Positions 62,691-64,000 of a DNA stretch of 64,000 nucleotides are shown here, one piece after another. The first letter of the stretch is position 1; each line of letters starts with the position of its first letter. The notes beneath the pieces are model-generated. The model had not been told where the DNA came from and ran no database searches. It was given only the letters and a program-made list of their open reading frames with translations. This DNA comes from Geodermatophilus poikilotrophus. GTDB taxonomy: Bacteria > Actinomycetota > Actinomycetes > Mycobacteriales > Geodermatophilaceae. The stretch covers positions 35,038 to 99,037 of the forward strand of contig NZ_FOIE01000012.1 of the NCBI RefSeq assembly GCF_900111455.1, written 5' to 3'. The translations under genes were made by a program, and so were the position numbers.

Positions 62691-64000
62691 ATGAGGGTCT
62701 CGGTGGTCGGTTGCGGTTATCTGGGCGCGGTGCACGCCGCCTCGATGGCGGAGCTGGGTCACGAGGTGGTCGGCATCGACGTGGACGGCCCGAAGATCGC
62801 GGCGCTCAACGAGGCGCGGGCGCCCTTCTACGAGCCCGGCTTCGAGGAGCTGCTGGCGCGGACGCTGGCCACGGGCCGGCTGAGGTTCAGCTCCGACGTC
62901 GCCGACGCGGCCGGGGCGCAGGTGCACTTCGTCTGCGTCGGGACCCCGCAGAAGCGAGGCGAGTACGCCGCCGACCTGCGCCACGTGCAGGAGGCCACGG
63001 AGGCGCTGCTGGGCGTCCTGGCCCCCGGTGACCTGGTGGTGGGCAAGTCCACGGTGCCGGTCGGCACCGCGGCGCGGCTGGCCGAGCTGGTCGGCGAGAA
63101 GGTGCCGGGCGCGCTGCTGGCCTGGAACCCGGAGTTCCTCCGCGAGGGCTTCGCCGTCCAGGACACCCTCGAGCCCGACCGCCTCGTGTACGGGCTCCCG
63201 GCCGGTGCGGACGGCGACGTGGCCCGGGCGCTGCTCGACGAGGTGTACGCGCCGATCGTGGCCCGCGGCACCCCGAAGGTGGTCACCGACCACGCCACCG
63301 CGGAGATGGTCAAGACCGCGGCCAACTCCTTCCTGGCCACCAAGATCTCCTTCATCAACGCGATGGCCGAGCTGTGCGAGGCCACCGGCGCCGACGTCAA
63401 GCAGCTGGCCGACGCCATCGGCTACGACGACCGGATCGGGCGCAAGTTCCTCAACGCCGGCCTCGGCTTCGGCGGCGGCTGCCTGCCCAAGGACATCCGC
63501 GCCTTCATGGCCCGCGCCGGCGAGCTGGGCGCGGACCAGGCGCTGACGTTCCTGCGCGAGGTCGACAACATCAACATGCGCCGCCGCATCCGGATGGTGG
63601 AACTGGCCCGCGAGGTCTGCGACGGCTCGCTGCTGGGCAAGCACATCGCCGTGCTCGGCGCGGCGTTCAAGCCCGACTCCGACGACATCCGCGACTCCCC
63701 GGCGCTCAACGTCGCCGCCCAGCTGCAACTGCAGGGCGCGGTGGTGTGCGTCACCGATCCGGCCGCGATCGACAACGCCCGCCGGTCCTGGCCGCAGCTG
63801 GACTACGCGCCCACCCCCGAGCAGGCCGCGCACCGGGCCGACGCGGTGCTGGTGCTCACCGAGTGGCGGCAGTACCGCGACCTGGACCCGGTCGCCTTCG
63901 GGCAGGTCGTGGCCGGCAAGCGGGTCCTCGACGGCCGCAACGCCCTGGACCGGGAGGCCTGGACCGCCGCCGGCTGGACCTACCGCGCCCTCGGCCGACG
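62691..64000 (+). CDS. ugd: UDP-glucose 6-dehydrogenase (runs off the window)
   Basis: At least 436 residues are visible without a stop. An N-terminal Rossmann motif (RVSVVGCGYLGAVHAASMAELGHEVVGIDVD) is followed by STVPVGT and the catalytic Cys264 in GFGGGCLPKDIRAF, and a C-terminal AFKPDSDDIRDSP. The enzyme makes UDP-glucuronate for the polysaccharide. ATG at 62691 is chosen with GGGGGAG ten bases upstream; GTG at 62685 is in frame and possible. Its 3' end lies beyond base 64000. Confidence 0.93.
   Translation, partial: MRVSVVGCGYLGAVHAASMAELGHEVVGIDVDGPKIAALNEARAPFYEPGFEELLARTLATGRLRFSSDVADAAGAQVHFVCVGTPQKRGEYAADLRHVQEATEALLGVLAPGDLVVGKSTVPVGTAARLAELVGEKVPGALLAWNPEFLREGFAVQDTLEPDRLVYGLPAGADGDVARALLDEVYAPIVARGTPKVVTDHATAEMVKTAANSFLATKISFINAMAELCEATGADVKQLADAIGYDDRIGRKFLNAGLGFGGGCLPKDIRAFMARAGELGADQALTFLREVDNINMRRRIRMVELAREVCDGSLLGKHIAVLGAAFKPDSDDIRDSPALNVAAQLQLQGAVVCVTDPAAIDNARRSWPQLDYAPTPEQAAHRADAVLVLTEWRQYRDLDPVAFGQVVAGKRVLDGRNALDREAWTAAGWTYRALGR

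Overview
The window is very GC-rich DNA from a flagellated, mycothiol-producing actinobacterium. Third codon positions are almost always G or C, GTG starts are common, and several genes look leaderless. The gene set (flagellar export genes, mycothiol conjugate amidase, a second short cis-prenyltransferase, RNHCP and DUF4235 proteins) fits Geodermatophilaceae (Blastococcus, Geodermatophilus, Modestobacter). That placement is an inference from content and style, not from a marker gene.

Layout. (1) 1-6725: end of a flagellar export operon, fliQ (partial)-fliR-flhB-flhA, then an FlhF-like protein whose GTPase P-loop has decayed and a small membrane protein. (2) 6759-7899: a solitary AbiEi/DUF559-like gene framed by two 64-nt nested hairpins of the same family and orientation. 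(3) 7919-26005: housekeeping genes, including phoH, a DUF885-type metallopeptidase, a short cis-prenyltransferase, a PAQR/hemolysin III protein, a geranylgeranyl reductase-type flavoprotein, a DUF255 thioredoxin protein, mca, greA, an M3 peptidase and ilvA. As I recall the M. tuberculosis map, greA, mca, the small membrane protein, DUF255, hlyIII and the short prenyltransferase keep the neighbourhood of Rv1080c-Rv1086. (4) 26089-29581: a MoxR-type AAA ATPase and VWA protein pair. (5) 29676-37030: GNAT, DUF2252, SGNH hydrolase, thiolase, BI-1 and a secreted M28 peptidase. (6) 37051-37124: a class I tRNA with anticodon UAA. (7) 37147-48997: ndh, a type 5 uracil-DNA glycosylase, then ppx-DUF501-ftsB-eno-mazG-SurA-like-mfd, the order around Rv1020-Rv1026. 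(8) 49252-64000: a Wzx/Wzy-type polysaccharide locus (GT4, acyltransferase, WecG-type GT, polymerase, GT2, a multidomain nucleotidyltransferase/kinase-like protein, flippase, low-molecular-weight tyrosine phosphatase, Wzz/BY-kinase, UDP-glucose dehydrogenase). It is interrupted by a DUF4157 polymorphic-toxin gene and a TrpF-like putative immunity gene.

Between genes there is a recurrent family of GC-rich palindromic elements (core GGACCCCGTCC...GGACGGGGTCC, often with GCGAGCCTGCG in the loop). Many sit just after stop codons and probably act as terminators or REP-like repeats. Two copies, 25 kb apart, are identical over about 55 nt except for one G. Three transcription units of the polysaccharide locus share a leader motif, GACnCGGGGGAA. 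The strongest candidates for something new are the DUF4157 toxin with its TrpF-like partner, the hairpin-flanked AbiEi/DUF559 gene, and the class I UAA tRNA. No rRNA, CRISPR array, insertion sequence or replication origin was seen.
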